From: JBCCTX01 sp039197765 | GTDB lineage: Bacteria > Bacteroidota > Bacteroidia > J057 | Length of the DNA: 64,000 nucleotides | Direction: 5' to 3' | Assembly (NCBI GenBank): GCA_039197765.1 | Contig: JBCCTX010000005.1 | Span: 1 to 64,000 of the forward strand | Shown: piece after piece, positions 50,334 through 59,105 of the stretch | How positions within the stretch are numbered: the stretch's first letter is position 1 | How the letters are laid out: each line of letters starts with the position of its first letter | Made by a program: the position numbers and the translations under genes | Notes under the pieces: model-generated | The model's database searches: none | Seen by the model: the letters and a program-made list of their open reading frames with translations, nothing else | What the model was told of the DNA's origin: nothing

Positions 50334-53300
50334 ATGAAAAAACTATTTCCTCTATTATTAGCTGTATTTTTCACCTCTTATCTCCCAGCTCAGGATGTCT
50401 TCGACCTGAATGTGCTGGGGTCTTACCAATCGGGGCTCTTCGATGAAGCAGCAGCCGAAATTGTTGCGTATGATGCTGCCACAGAAAGGTTATTCACTAC
50501 TAATGCCAACGCTAACAATGTAACCATTATTTCTATCGCCGATCCTGCCAATCCCGATTCTGTGGGCGAGATTGATATGTCTCCTTACGGTGGAGGTCTT
50601 ACCAGCCTTAAGGTGGTGAACGGAATCGTTGCAGTAGCTTCTGTAGCAGACTCTGTTGCGGATAATGGTTCCCTCACCTTTTTCAATGCCGCTGATGGTT
50701 CCTTTATTAGTACGGTAATAGTAGGCGTATTGCCTGATATGGTTCAGGTAAATGCGGCAGGAACCAAAGTACTTACTGCCAATGAAGGCCAGCCCTCAGA
50801 CGATTATACGGTAGATCCAGAAGGATCTGTTTCTATCGTAGATATCTCTGCTGGTGCAGAAAATGCTACCGTAACAACGGTAACGTTTGATTCTTTTAAT
50901 GACAAGAAAGCTGCCCTGGAAAATCGCGGGATTAGGATTTTTGGTCCCAATGCCACAGTAGCTCAGGACTTAGAGCCGGAGTATATAACCGTTGCGCCCA
51001 ATGATAGTATTGCCTATGTAGCATGTCAGGAAAATAATGCCCTGGCGGTGATTAACATAGAGACCGGAACGCTATTGGACATACTAGCCTTAGGGTACAA
51101 GGATCACTTAGCTGGTCAGCCAGTTTTAGAAGAGTTTTTCTTAAATGAGTTGATCGACCTCCCAAGTTTGGGAGTGCCTGTAGGGCAAACAGATGATGTA
51201 AAGGTTAGTGGCTTCTCAGGCCTTTTCTTTGATGCGGCGAATTCATCCTCAAGCGAATACGTATTTTATGTAATTCCCGATAGAGGACCCAACGAAGGGA
51301 CTGTCTCTGGAAGTCTCGCCGGTACCAGCCAGAATTTGCGCCCTTTTAAAATTCCCGATTACCAGGCGCGTATAGTTAAGTTCACCATGGATCCTGTTTC
51401 CAAGGTGATCTCTTTTGACGTAGAAGACCAGATTTTCTTGACCCAGCCAGACAGTACCCCCATCTCAGGAAGAGGAAACATTTCTGGCTTTGATGAAGTG
51501 CCAGTGGCACTTGAGCTAGACACGACCATGGCAGATGTAGTGGTAGAAGGTCGTGGCTTCAACTTCCTTGAATATGATCCCTTTGGAGGAGACTTTGAAG
51601 GCATTCTTCGTGATGCGAATGGGGATTTCTGGATGTGTGATGAGTATCGCCCTGCCATTTATCACTTCGATCCTTCTGGCATCCTAGTAGATAGGCTCGT
51701 CCCACAGGGTACTTCCCTCTTAGGAGATTCTGCTCAAGAAGTAGGATTCTATGGTACAGAAACGCTACCTGCTGCATATGCAAAGCGCAGAGCAAATAGA
51801 GGATTTGAAGCCCTTGCTTTGGATACAGATGAGGGAATCTTATATGCTTTTATACAGTCTCCGATAGAAACACCAGACCAAGCTTCGGTAAGGAATATGT
51901 CGGACGTGATTCGCATTCTTGGAGTAGATCCTGCTACGGGAGAGCCTGTCAGTGAGTATGTGTACCTGCTAGAGAGAAACCGAGACGCAGGTTTAGGAAA
52001 TCGGGTAGACAAAATAGGAGACGCGGTCTACACAGGTAATGGAAGGTTTATGGTATTAGAACGCGACTCTGGACTTCCTGGAAACATTACTTCTCAGAAA
52101 TATGTATTTGAAATCGACCTGAAGTACGCGACCAATATTTTAGGAACAGATTTGGCCAATAAGACAGAATCTACAGGTCCTGAGGACAAGACCCTGGAAA
52201 TGATGACGGCTGAAGACCTGGCAGCTGCTGAAATTGTTCCTGTGTATAAGCACAAGGTATTGAACCTTCCTTCTATTGGCTACCTACCTAGTGATAAGCC
52301 CGAAGGATTGGCCCTTCTGCCCGATGGTTCTTTAGCCGTTATCAATGACAACGATTTTGGACTTGCTGGTGCAGGCGTTACAGATGATATTTCTTTGGGA
52401 ATTATTTCTTTCGATGGTATGAACGGCTTTGATGCCAGTAACCGAAGTGCAGGGATTGACATTAGCCCACGCCCCACTTTGGGAATGTATCAACCAGATG
52501 CCATTGCTTCTTATGAGGTAGATGGAATCACTTACATCGTAACCGCAAATGAAGGGGATGCTCGGGAATACGAAGGAGATCCTGGCTTTATCGAAGATAC
52601 CCGTGTTGAAGATCTCACATTAGATACCTTGGAGTTTCCCGATGCTACGGCCTTACAAGCTGAAGAAAACCTAGGTCGTTTGAAGACCACCAACGCTACA
52701 GGCGACTTGGATGGCGATGGTGATTTTGATCGGATTTATTCTTATGGAGCTCGCTCCTTCTCCATCTTCGACCAGTTTGGAAACCAAGTGTTTGACTCAG
52801 GAGATGATTTTGAGCAAATCACAGCTGCCTTAGAGCCCTTGAACTTCAACAGCACAAACGATGAGAATGATTCTCGTAAGAACCGAAGCGATGACAAAGG
52901 GGTAGAGCCTGAGGCTGTAAAATTAGTAGAAAGAGATGGAGAGGTTTACGCCCTAATTGGGTTTGAAAGACTTGGGGGAATTATCGTGTATAACATTAGC
53001 GATCCTAGCAGCCCTGAGTATCTGAGCTATATTAATAACAGAGACTTCTCAGCTGATGCAGAAACTCCTGCCGTTGGGGATTTAGGGGTTGAGGACATCA
53101 TCTACATTGAGGCAGAAGATAGCCCCAATGGTTCTCCACTGGTGGTTACGGCGAACGAAGTGAGTGGTTCTGTTACGGTATTCGGAACAGACTTCGAAAA
53201 GCAGGACTTTACGTTGCGCGTAATCCACAACAATGATGGAGAGTCCAAACTCCTACCAGATGACAATGGAATCGGGGGTGCTGCACCCTTCAAGACGATT

Positions 53301-56300
53301 GCAGATAGTTTGAAAGCAGAAGGTACTCCTTCCGTGATGCTATCTTCTGGAGACAACTTCTTGGCAGGAAAGGCTTTTGAAGCAGGAATAAACCGTGCAG
53401 AAGGTCTTCCCCTTTATGATGCAGTTGTGCTGGATTCTATTGGCTATGATGCCATTTGTATTGGTAACCATGACTTTGATTTTGGCCCCGACCTCCTTGC
53501 CCGACTCATCAACGATTTTGTTACGACAATGCCTCCCTACTTAAGTGCAAACCTGGATGTCTCAGGAGAGCCTTCGCTTCAAGAATTAGCAGATGATGGG
53601 AGAATAGCTGCCTCCACTATTATAGATGTGGACGGTGAAAAAGTGGGAGTTGTCGGATTGATCACAGAGCTACTGGCCAATATCTCTAGCCCAGGGAATG
53701 TTACAGTAAATGACATGATCTTGGAGATTGCCCAGCAAGAAGTCAATGCAATGACAGCTATTGGAATCAATAAGATTATCGTTATTAGCCACCTACAGTC
53801 TATCCAAAACGAAATTGACCTGGCGGGCCAACTTTCAGACGTCGATGTGATTATCGCAGGAGGAGGAGATGAACTCCTTACCAATGATTCCACTGATGTA
53901 ATTGAAGGTCTGGAGATCTTTGGATCTTATCCACTTGAGGTAGCAAATGCCAATGGAGATACAACTTATATCGTAACTACTCCAGGGGAGTATCGGTTTG
54001 TAGGTAACCTGATTGTAAACTTCGATGCAGAGGGTAAGGTAACTTCCATTGGAGCGGAAAGTGATCCCATCCTGGTTACCGGCGTAGCTGCTGACGAAGG
54101 TCTTCAATCCACTGTAATTGATTCTGTAATTGCTTATAACGAGTTCCTTGATGCCAATATTATCGCCCTTACAGAAGTCGATTTGGATGGTACCCGGGCA
54201 AGTGTGAGAACCATAGAGACAAATGAAGGAAACCTCATAGCTGATTCCTATATCTGGCTTGTAGAGCGCGAGGCTGAGGCTTTAGGATTAGATCCTTCTA
54301 TTCCGATTGTAGCTATGACTAATGGGGGAGGAATTCGCAACAACAATATCATTGAAGCAGGTAGCGACATCTCTGAAGGGACTACGTTTGATATGTTGCC
54401 TTTTGATAATATTGTATCAGTTGTGAATCCATTGAGTCCTGCTAAGTTAAAGTCTGCTTTGGAAAATAGCGTTTCCAGTGTTGAGACCGTATCTGGGAGA
54501 TTTTCACAAATAGGAGGCTTCTCCTTCGTTTGGGATACTACCCAGGCAGCAAGAGAGGCTGGGAACCGAGTTATTAGTGCTACGCTGGATGATGGAACTA
54601 AAATCATCGAGGACTATATACCCATTCAAGGAGCGCCAAGTGTGTATGTAATTACCAATAGTTTTGTGGCAAGAGGAGGAGATAGCTACGACGAATTCCC
54701 CGAAGCAGGATTCCAGAATATTGGTTTTTCGTACAGACAAGCATTATTTGAGTACTTAATCGCTGACGATGGGGTAAATGGCTTAATCACCGCGGAAGCT
54801 TACCCTGCAGGTGGAGAAGGCCGTATCCAGCGCAGCAACGCTGTTGACGCTGGAAACTTTGTGCTTCGCGTGATTCACAACAATGACGGAGAATCCAAGC
54901 TCACCCCAGATGATGGGTTTGGTGGGGCAGCAAACTTCCTAGCCCTTACCGATAGCTTGAAGGCAACCAGCACTTCCGCCATCACATTGTCCTCAGGGGA
55001 CAACTTCCTGGCGGGTACCGCATTCGCTGCTTCGTTGGCAAGAGATACAACGCTACCCTTCTACGATGCAGTCGTACTGGATTCTATTGGATATGATGCT
55101 ATCTGTATCGGAAACCACGATTTCGATTTTGGACCAGAATTATTAGCAGAGTTTATTAATGACTTTGTTACCACTCAGCCTCCTTACTTGGGTGCAAACC
55201 TTGACTTCTCAGGTGAGCCCAGCCTTCAAGCCTTGGTCGATGCCGAAAGAATCGCTCCAAGTACAATTGTGGAGATTGATGGAGAACAAGTGGGAGTTAT
55301 AGGTTTAATTACAGAATCACTGCCGACCGTAACTAGCCCAGGAAATGTTACAGTGGACTCTGCATTGGCAGAAGTTGCTCAAGCTCAAATTGACGCTCTG
55401 CTTGCTGAAGGGGTAAATAAAATTATCCTAATCAGCCACCTGCAAAGTATTCAAAACGAATTGGATCTGGCTACAGAGTTATCTGGCGTAGATCTTATCA
55501 TTGCTGGAGGAGGCGACGAGTTGTTGACCAATGACTCAACTGAGATCGTATCCGACCAAGAGGTCTTTGGGGAATATCCATTGACAGCTATTGATGCGGA
55601 CAGCAACACAGTGTATATCATAACTACGCCTGGAGAATACCAGTATGTAGGAAACCTGATTGTGAATTTTGATTCGACTGGAGCTATTTCATTCATTGGA
55701 GATGGTAGTAATCCGATCCTCGTACGGGATGGATCACCAGACTCAGCTCTGGTTGCAACTGTCATTGATTCCATTTCTGCTTTCGAAGTTATTTTGGATC
55801 AAAATGTCATTGCAGTTACCGAAGTAGATCTAGATGGTAGGCGAGGAAGCGTGAGAACCATCGAAACGAATCAGGGTAACCTGATTACTGACGCCTTCCT
55901 TTGGGTGGCTGAAAATGAAGGAGAAGCTGCTGGGCTTGATCCCACTATTCCTGTCGTGGCCATACAAAATGGCGGAGGAATCCGAAACAACAATATCATT
56001 GATGCTGGAAGTGACATTTCTGAAGGTACGACCTTTGACATGTTGCCTTTTGCAAACTTTGTCTCGGTTGTTAATCCAATTACACCTGAGGAATTCAAGT
56101 CTGCTTTAGAAAATGCGGTATCATTGGTGGAAAATGTAAATGGTCGATTCCCTCAAATCGCGGGTTTCAAATTAGTGTATAATCCATCTGGAGAATCAGG
56201 CGTTTCGCGTGTCTTATCTGTAATGCTAGATGATAGTACCATGATTGTGGAAGATGGGGCCGCTGTAGAAGGAGCACCTAGTGTGTATGTAGTAACCAAT

Positions 56301-56771
56301 AGTTTCACTTCTGGAGGAGGAGATGACTTCGACGAATTTGAGGCTGCTGGCGCTATATTTTTATATCCTTCCTACCAACGTGCTTTGTTTGATTATTTAA
56401 TCGCAGAAGATGGGGTCAACGGTGTAATTACCGCTGAGCAGTACCCTGAAGGCGGGGAAGGACGTATCACCACAATGGATATACCTACCTCTAACCCAGG
56501 TAACTTGAGCCTGAGCAACTTAAATCTGCGTGTATACCCCAATCCCTTCCAAACTGAACTTACAGTGAGTTACGAACTGAAGCAAAACCAGCTCGTGGCA
56601 ATCCGTGTGGTCGATATGATGGGAAGAACCCTTCACACAATGGTGAATAGTCAGCAGCTTCCTGGATCTTATGAAATCAAGCTGAATATGAATCAGTTAG
56701 CTGCAGGTATGTATCTTCTTCATATACAGGTTGATGACAAAGTGAATTCTTTGAGCCTGTTGAAGCGATAG
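50334..56771 (+). CDS. Giant secreted protein: choice-of-anchor I / phytase-esterase-like region, two 5'-nucleotidase modules, T9SS tail
   Basis: About 2145 residues. Signal peptide MKKLFPLLLAVFFTSYLPAQ. A choice-of-anchor I propeller (TTNANANNVTIISIADPANP) is split by an esterase-like-phytase insertion (about 285-640: DRGPNEGTVSG, RGFEALALDTDEG), then resumes (TANEGDAREYEG). From 53205 comes a metallophosphatase plus 5'-nucleotidase C-terminal module, repeated 1650 bp later (from 54855). Both keep SSGDNFLAG, GNHDFDFG and ISHLQS, and the C-domain GGGIRNNNII and GRF.QI.GF. Both differ at three metal-ligand positions (see findings). The last ~85 residues are a T9SS sorting domain. I start at 50334; 50298 adds 12 residues before the signal peptide. 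Likely extracellular phosphate or nucleotide scavenging. Confidence 0.9.
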   Translation: MKKLFPLLLAVFFTSYLPAQDVFDLNVLGSYQSGLFDEAAAEIVAYDAATERLFTTNANANNVTIISIADPANPDSVGEIDMSPYGGGLTSLKVVNGIVAVASVADSVADNGSLTFFNAADGSFISTVIVGVLPDMVQVNAAGTKVLTANEGQPSDDYTVDPEGSVSIVDISAGAENATVTTVTFDSFNDKKAALENRGIRIFGPNATVAQDLEPEYITVAPNDSIAYVACQENNALAVINIETGTLLDILALGYKDHLAGQPVLEEFFLNELIDLPSLGVPVGQTDDVKVSGFSGLFFDAANSSSSEYVFYVIPDRGPNEGTVSGSLAGTSQNLRPFKIPDYQARIVKFTMDPVSKVISFDVEDQIFLTQPDSTPISGRGNISGFDEVPVALELDTTMADVVVEGRGFNFLEYDPFGGDFEGILRDANGDFWMCDEYRPAIYHFDPSGILVDRLVPQGTSLLGDSAQEVGFYGTETLPAAYAKRRANRGFEALALDTDEGILYAFIQSPIETPDQASVRNMSDVIRILGVDPATGEPVSEYVYLLERNRDAGLGNRVDKIGDAVYTGNGRFMVLERDSGLPGNITSQKYVFEIDLKYATNILGTDLANKTESTGPEDKTLEMMTAEDLAAAEIVPVYKHKVLNLPSIGYLPSDKPEGLALLPDGSLAVINDNDFGLAGAGVTDDISLGIISFDGMNGFDASNRSAGIDISPRPTLGMYQPDAIASYEVDGITYIVTANEGDAREYEGDPGFIEDTRVEDLTLDTLEFPDATALQAEENLGRLKTTNATGDLDGDGDFDRIYSYGARSFSIFDQFGNQVFDSGDDFEQITAALEPLNFNSTNDENDSRKNRSDDKGVEPEAVKLVERDGEVYALIGFERLGGIIVYNISDPSSPEYLSYINNRDFSADAETPAVGDLGVEDIIYIEAEDSPNGSPLVVTANEVSGSVTVFGTDFEKQDFTLRVIHNNDGESKLLPDDNGIGGAAPFKTIADSLKAEGTPSVMLSSGDNFLAGKAFEAGINRAEGLPLYDAVVLDSIGYDAICIGNHDFDFGPDLLARLINDFVTTMPPYLSANLDVSGEPSLQELADDGRIAASTIIDVDGEKVGVVGLITELLANISSPGNVTVNDMILEIAQQEVNAMTAIGINKIIVISHLQSIQNEIDLAGQLSDVDVIIAGGGDELLTNDSTDVIEGLEIFGSYPLEVANANGDTTYIVTTPGEYRFVGNLIVNFDAEGKVTSIGAESDPILVTGVAADEGLQSTVIDSVIAYNEFLDANIIALTEVDLDGTRASVRTIETNEGNLIADSYIWLVEREAEALGLDPSIPIVAMTNGGGIRNNNIIEAGSDISEGTTFDMLPFDNIVSVVNPLSPAKLKSALENSVSSVETVSGRFSQIGGFSFVWDTTQAAREAGNRVISATLDDGTKIIEDYIPIQGAPSVYVITNSFVARGGDSYDEFPEAGFQNIGFSYRQALFEYLIADDGVNGLITAEAYPAGGEGRIQRSNAVDAGNFVLRVIHNNDGESKLTPDDGFGGAANFLALTDSLKATSTSAITLSSGDNFLAGTAFAASLARDTTLPFYDAVVLDSIGYDAICIGNHDFDFGPELLAEFINDFVTTQPPYLGANLDFSGEPSLQALVDAERIAPSTIVEIDGEQVGVIGLITESLPTVTSPGNVTVDSALAEVAQAQIDALLAEGVNKIILISHLQSIQNELDLATELSGVDLIIAGGGDELLTNDSTEIVSDQEVFGEYPLTAIDADSNTVYIITTPGEYQYVGNLIVNFDSTGAISFIGDGSNPILVRDGSPDSALVATVIDSISAFEVILDQNVIAVTEVDLDGRRGSVRTIETNQGNLITDAFLWVAENEGEAAGLDPTIPVVAIQNGGGIRNNNIIDAGSDISEGTTFDMLPFANFVSVVNPITPEEFKSALENAVSLVENVNGRFPQIAGFKLVYNPSGESGVSRVLSVMLDDSTMIVEDGAAVEGAPSVYVVTNSFTSGGGDDFDEFEAAGAIFLYPSYQRALFDYLIAEDGVNGVITAEQYPEGGEGRITTMDIPTSNPGNLSLSNLNLRVYPNPFQTELTVSYELKQNQLVAIRVVDMMGRTLHTMVNSQQLPGSYEIKLNMNQLAAGMYLLHIQVDDKVNSLSLLKR

Positions 56772-56793
56772 TGCGTATAGTTAAGTTAGGAAG

Positions 56794-56825
56794 AGGCTAC
56801 CTCAAAGATGGGGTAGCCTTTTTCT
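56794..56825 (+). terminator. Intrinsic terminator after the giant 5'-nucleotidase gene
   Basis: AGGCTACC (56794-56801) pairs with GGTAGCCT (56812-56819), 10-nt loop, followed by T's. It lies about 20 bp after the stop. Confidence 0.85.
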
Positions 56826-56947
56826 ATTATAAATTTTGAAAGACGCTTAAATTAATTTATTATGTTGGAATTAATATATTAAATTTGCAATATAAAATAA
56901 TGGAATTACCCCCTTCTGTTTAATTTAGACATTCAACGAAAATATTT

Positions 56948-57706
56948 GTGAAGGAAGCAATAGAAACTAAACAGAACTCAAAAAGCGTCGAGAAAGTTTC
57001 CGAGAATGAACTTGCAAAGTTGAGAGAGGAAGTTGAAAAGGTCAAGATGCGCGAAGAAGAAGTGATTTACAAGATATCTCACGACCTTCAACAACCGATT
57101 ACAACTATGATTGGATACTTGGGATTGATTGAAAGGAGATATATAGACTCATTTGATGATAAGGGAAAGGTTTTTCTGGAAAATATAAAGCTCTCATCTG
57201 AAAAACTATCCATCATCCTCAAGGGGCTGCTCGAATACTCGAGGGTAGGGAAGGCAGCTCAGCAAGAAAGTGTAGATTGTGAAAAATTGGTATTCGAAAT
57301 ATGGGAAGACCTGACTAAAGCCTCTAGCTTCTCTAATGCCGAACTGGTAACAAAGGGTCTCCCTGTTATTTCTGCAAATCCCTTTGATCTTCATAGATTG
57401 TTTTTTCATGTCATTCAGAATGCGTTAATTTATCAAAATCCAGGATCTAAGGCCAAGGTCGAGATTTCTTCTGAGAGCTTGGAAGGAGGCTGGAAATTTG
57501 AAGTGAAAGACAATGGAATCGGAATTGCTTCGCAATATGGTGAAGAAATCTTTGAACTTCTTACTCGACTCAACAATGCAGATTTCCCAGGAGCAGGTCT
57601 AGGCCTATCTATTTGTAAGAGAATTATAGAGAGTTGTCAAGGAGAAATTTGGGTAGAATCTGAGGAAGGTAAAGGTTCAAGCTTTTATTTTACCATTTTT
57701 TCATAA
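56948..57706 (+). CDS. Sensor histidine kinase without a sensor domain (phytochrome-kinase-like)
   Basis: 252 residues from a GTG start. A coiled coil (about 18-42) leads into HisKA with SHDLQQPITTMIGYLGLI (His about 46) and an ATPase domain with N-box IQNALIYQ, G1 DNGIGI, G2 GAGLGLSICKRI and GSSFYFTIFS. The SHDLQQPI type of H-box is typical of phytochrome-like and RcpA-partner kinases. There is no input domain or membrane helix, so it must be soluble and depend on a partner. It is followed 31 bp later by a single-domain response regulator. Confidence 0.9.
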   Translation: MKEAIETKQNSKSVEKVSENELAKLREEVEKVKMREEEVIYKISHDLQQPITTMIGYLGLIERRYIDSFDDKGKVFLENIKLSSEKLSIILKGLLEYSRVGKAAQQESVDCEKLVFEIWEDLTKASSFSNAELVTKGLPVISANPFDLHRLFFHVIQNALIYQNPGSKAKVEISSESLEGGWKFEVKDNGIGIASQYGEEIFELLTRLNNADFPGAGLGLSICKRIIESCQGEIWVESEEGKGSSFYFTIFS

Positions 57707-57737
57707 ATTACATTTTACGCTAGTTGGATTTCGAATA

Positions 57738-58148
57738 ATGGGGGAAATTAAGCACATACTGCTTGTAGATGACGATGAACCAACCAATATTCTCCACAAG
57801 ATAATTATCGATGAGGTGGATTGGGGGTGTACAGTCCATTTAGCCCAAACAGGGAAAGCGGCTATAGAATTTCTACAAACTTGGGAAGGTAGTTCTGAAG
57901 ATTCATCGGCCAGTACAATAGACTTAATATTCCTGGATTTAAATATGCCCACAATGAATGGGTATGAATTTCTCAGAGCCCACCAAAGCCTTCCTCCTTC
58001 CAAGCGAGCTAAAGTAATAATTGTAATGCTCACAACGATGCTGGATCAGGCCAAAACGGACCTTTTATGGAGTTTGGGAATCCAGGGATTTCAAAAAAAA
58101 CCACTTACAGAAGATGCCCTTGGCAAAATTCGGGAAGAATTTTTTTAA
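57738..58148 (+). CDS. Single-domain response regulator (REC)
   Basis: 136 residues, one receiver domain: acidic cluster LLVDDDEP, phospho-acceptor Asp in FLDLNMPTMNGYEFL, Thr in VMLTTML and Lys in QKKPLTED. No output domain. The spacing of the 'LLVDDDEPTNILHKIII' front is that of RcpA/CheY-like partners of phytochrome-type kinases. Likely partner of the kinase 31 bp upstream. Confidence 0.93.
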   Translation: MGEIKHILLVDDDEPTNILHKIIIDEVDWGCTVHLAQTGKAAIEFLQTWEGSSEDSSASTIDLIFLDLNMPTMNGYEFLRAHQSLPPSKRAKVIIVMLTTMLDQAKTDLLWSLGIQGFQKKPLTEDALGKIREEFF

Positions 58149-58184
58149 TATTGGGTTTTAACTTTAAACCCGCTGTAAGATAGC

Positions 58185-59096
58185 ATGTCCATTGCCTCGC
58201 ATGTAATGATGATAAGACCCAATTTTGTGGGTCAAGAAGATGAGCTAGAACTTGATATAGGCAATGCTAATACGCCTACTTTACCCATTTCCCTTTGGCA
58301 AGAAGCTTTATCGGAGTTGGATCTCTTACAGAATCAATTGCGCGATTCAGGCATACAAGTGAGTGTATTCCAACCTAGTGAGGGCCCTATTCCTCTAGCT
58401 TCGGCGTTTTCCATAAATTGGGTATCCTTTCATCCTCAGGGAGATATTATCCGCTATCCTATTCGAACACATAGTTCCAAGCTTAAGAACCAGGCGGAAA
58501 TCATCCAGGAGTTTTTGGATAGAAACGCTGCCTGGGAGTTTACAGATTTGCGGGAGTACAGAAGCGTGGGGGTGTACCTAGAAGGAATGGGCAGCGTTGT
58601 CCTAGACCGAAAGGGAAGGATAGCCTATGCGTGTGAGTCGCCCAATACCCATCCCGGTTTTTTTGAGCGATACTGTCAATATTTCGAATGGAAGCCTATC
58701 ATTTTCAGGGCAAATCCACTTTATAAAGATTCTTTTGCCTACACAAGTAGTTTACTTTCTGTTGGAGAAGGTTTTTGCATATTGTGCAAAGAAGCTATTG
58801 CAGAGGAAAATCGGAAAGAAGTCCTAGATACGCTAGCAGTAGCAGATAAAGAACTTATTGAATGCAATTTTGATCAAATGCAGCAATCTGCCTGTAACCT
58901 AATCCAACTGCAAAACACAAAGGGGGATAGGTATATTGTGCTTTCTGAGAAGGCCTTTCAGGCCTTATATCCCTCCCAGGTCAGTCGTTTAGAAAGCTTT
59001 GGTACCTTACTACCCATTTCCTTAGAAGTAATAGGAAATTTAGGAGTAGGAGGTCTTTGTTGTATACTTACAGAAGTTTTCGAACCCCATTCATAG
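58185..59096 (+). CDS. CtlX-like deiminase-fold protein with altered catalytic His
   Basis: 303 residues. The order of conserved blocks matches the citrulline/arginine deiminase-related CtlX family: MMIRP, xxNWVSFHPQGD, YLEGMGSVVLDRKGRIAYACESP, SVGEGFCILC, QMQQSACNLIQL, and GLCCILTEVFEP. At the position of the usual YHTNVM block (catalytic His) the sequence is FAYTSSL, with Tyr for His. The PDxxFPNNW block reads LASAFSINW, changing the usual Asp and first Asn. The Glu of LEG and the C-terminal nucleophilic Cys (GLCC) remain. Hydrolysis by the standard mechanism is doubtful. It is 9 bp upstream of the ADI-like gene. Confidence 0.78.
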   Translation: MSIASHVMMIRPNFVGQEDELELDIGNANTPTLPISLWQEALSELDLLQNQLRDSGIQVSVFQPSEGPIPLASAFSINWVSFHPQGDIIRYPIRTHSSKLKNQAEIIQEFLDRNAAWEFTDLREYRSVGVYLEGMGSVVLDRKGRIAYACESPNTHPGFFERYCQYFEWKPIIFRANPLYKDSFAYTSSLLSVGEGFCILCKEAIAEENRKEVLDTLAVADKELIECNFDQMQQSACNLIQLQNTKGDRYIVLSEKAFQALYPSQVSRLESFGTLLPISLEVIGNLGVGGLCCILTEVFEPHS

Positions 59097-59105
59097 AACA
59101 TTTTC

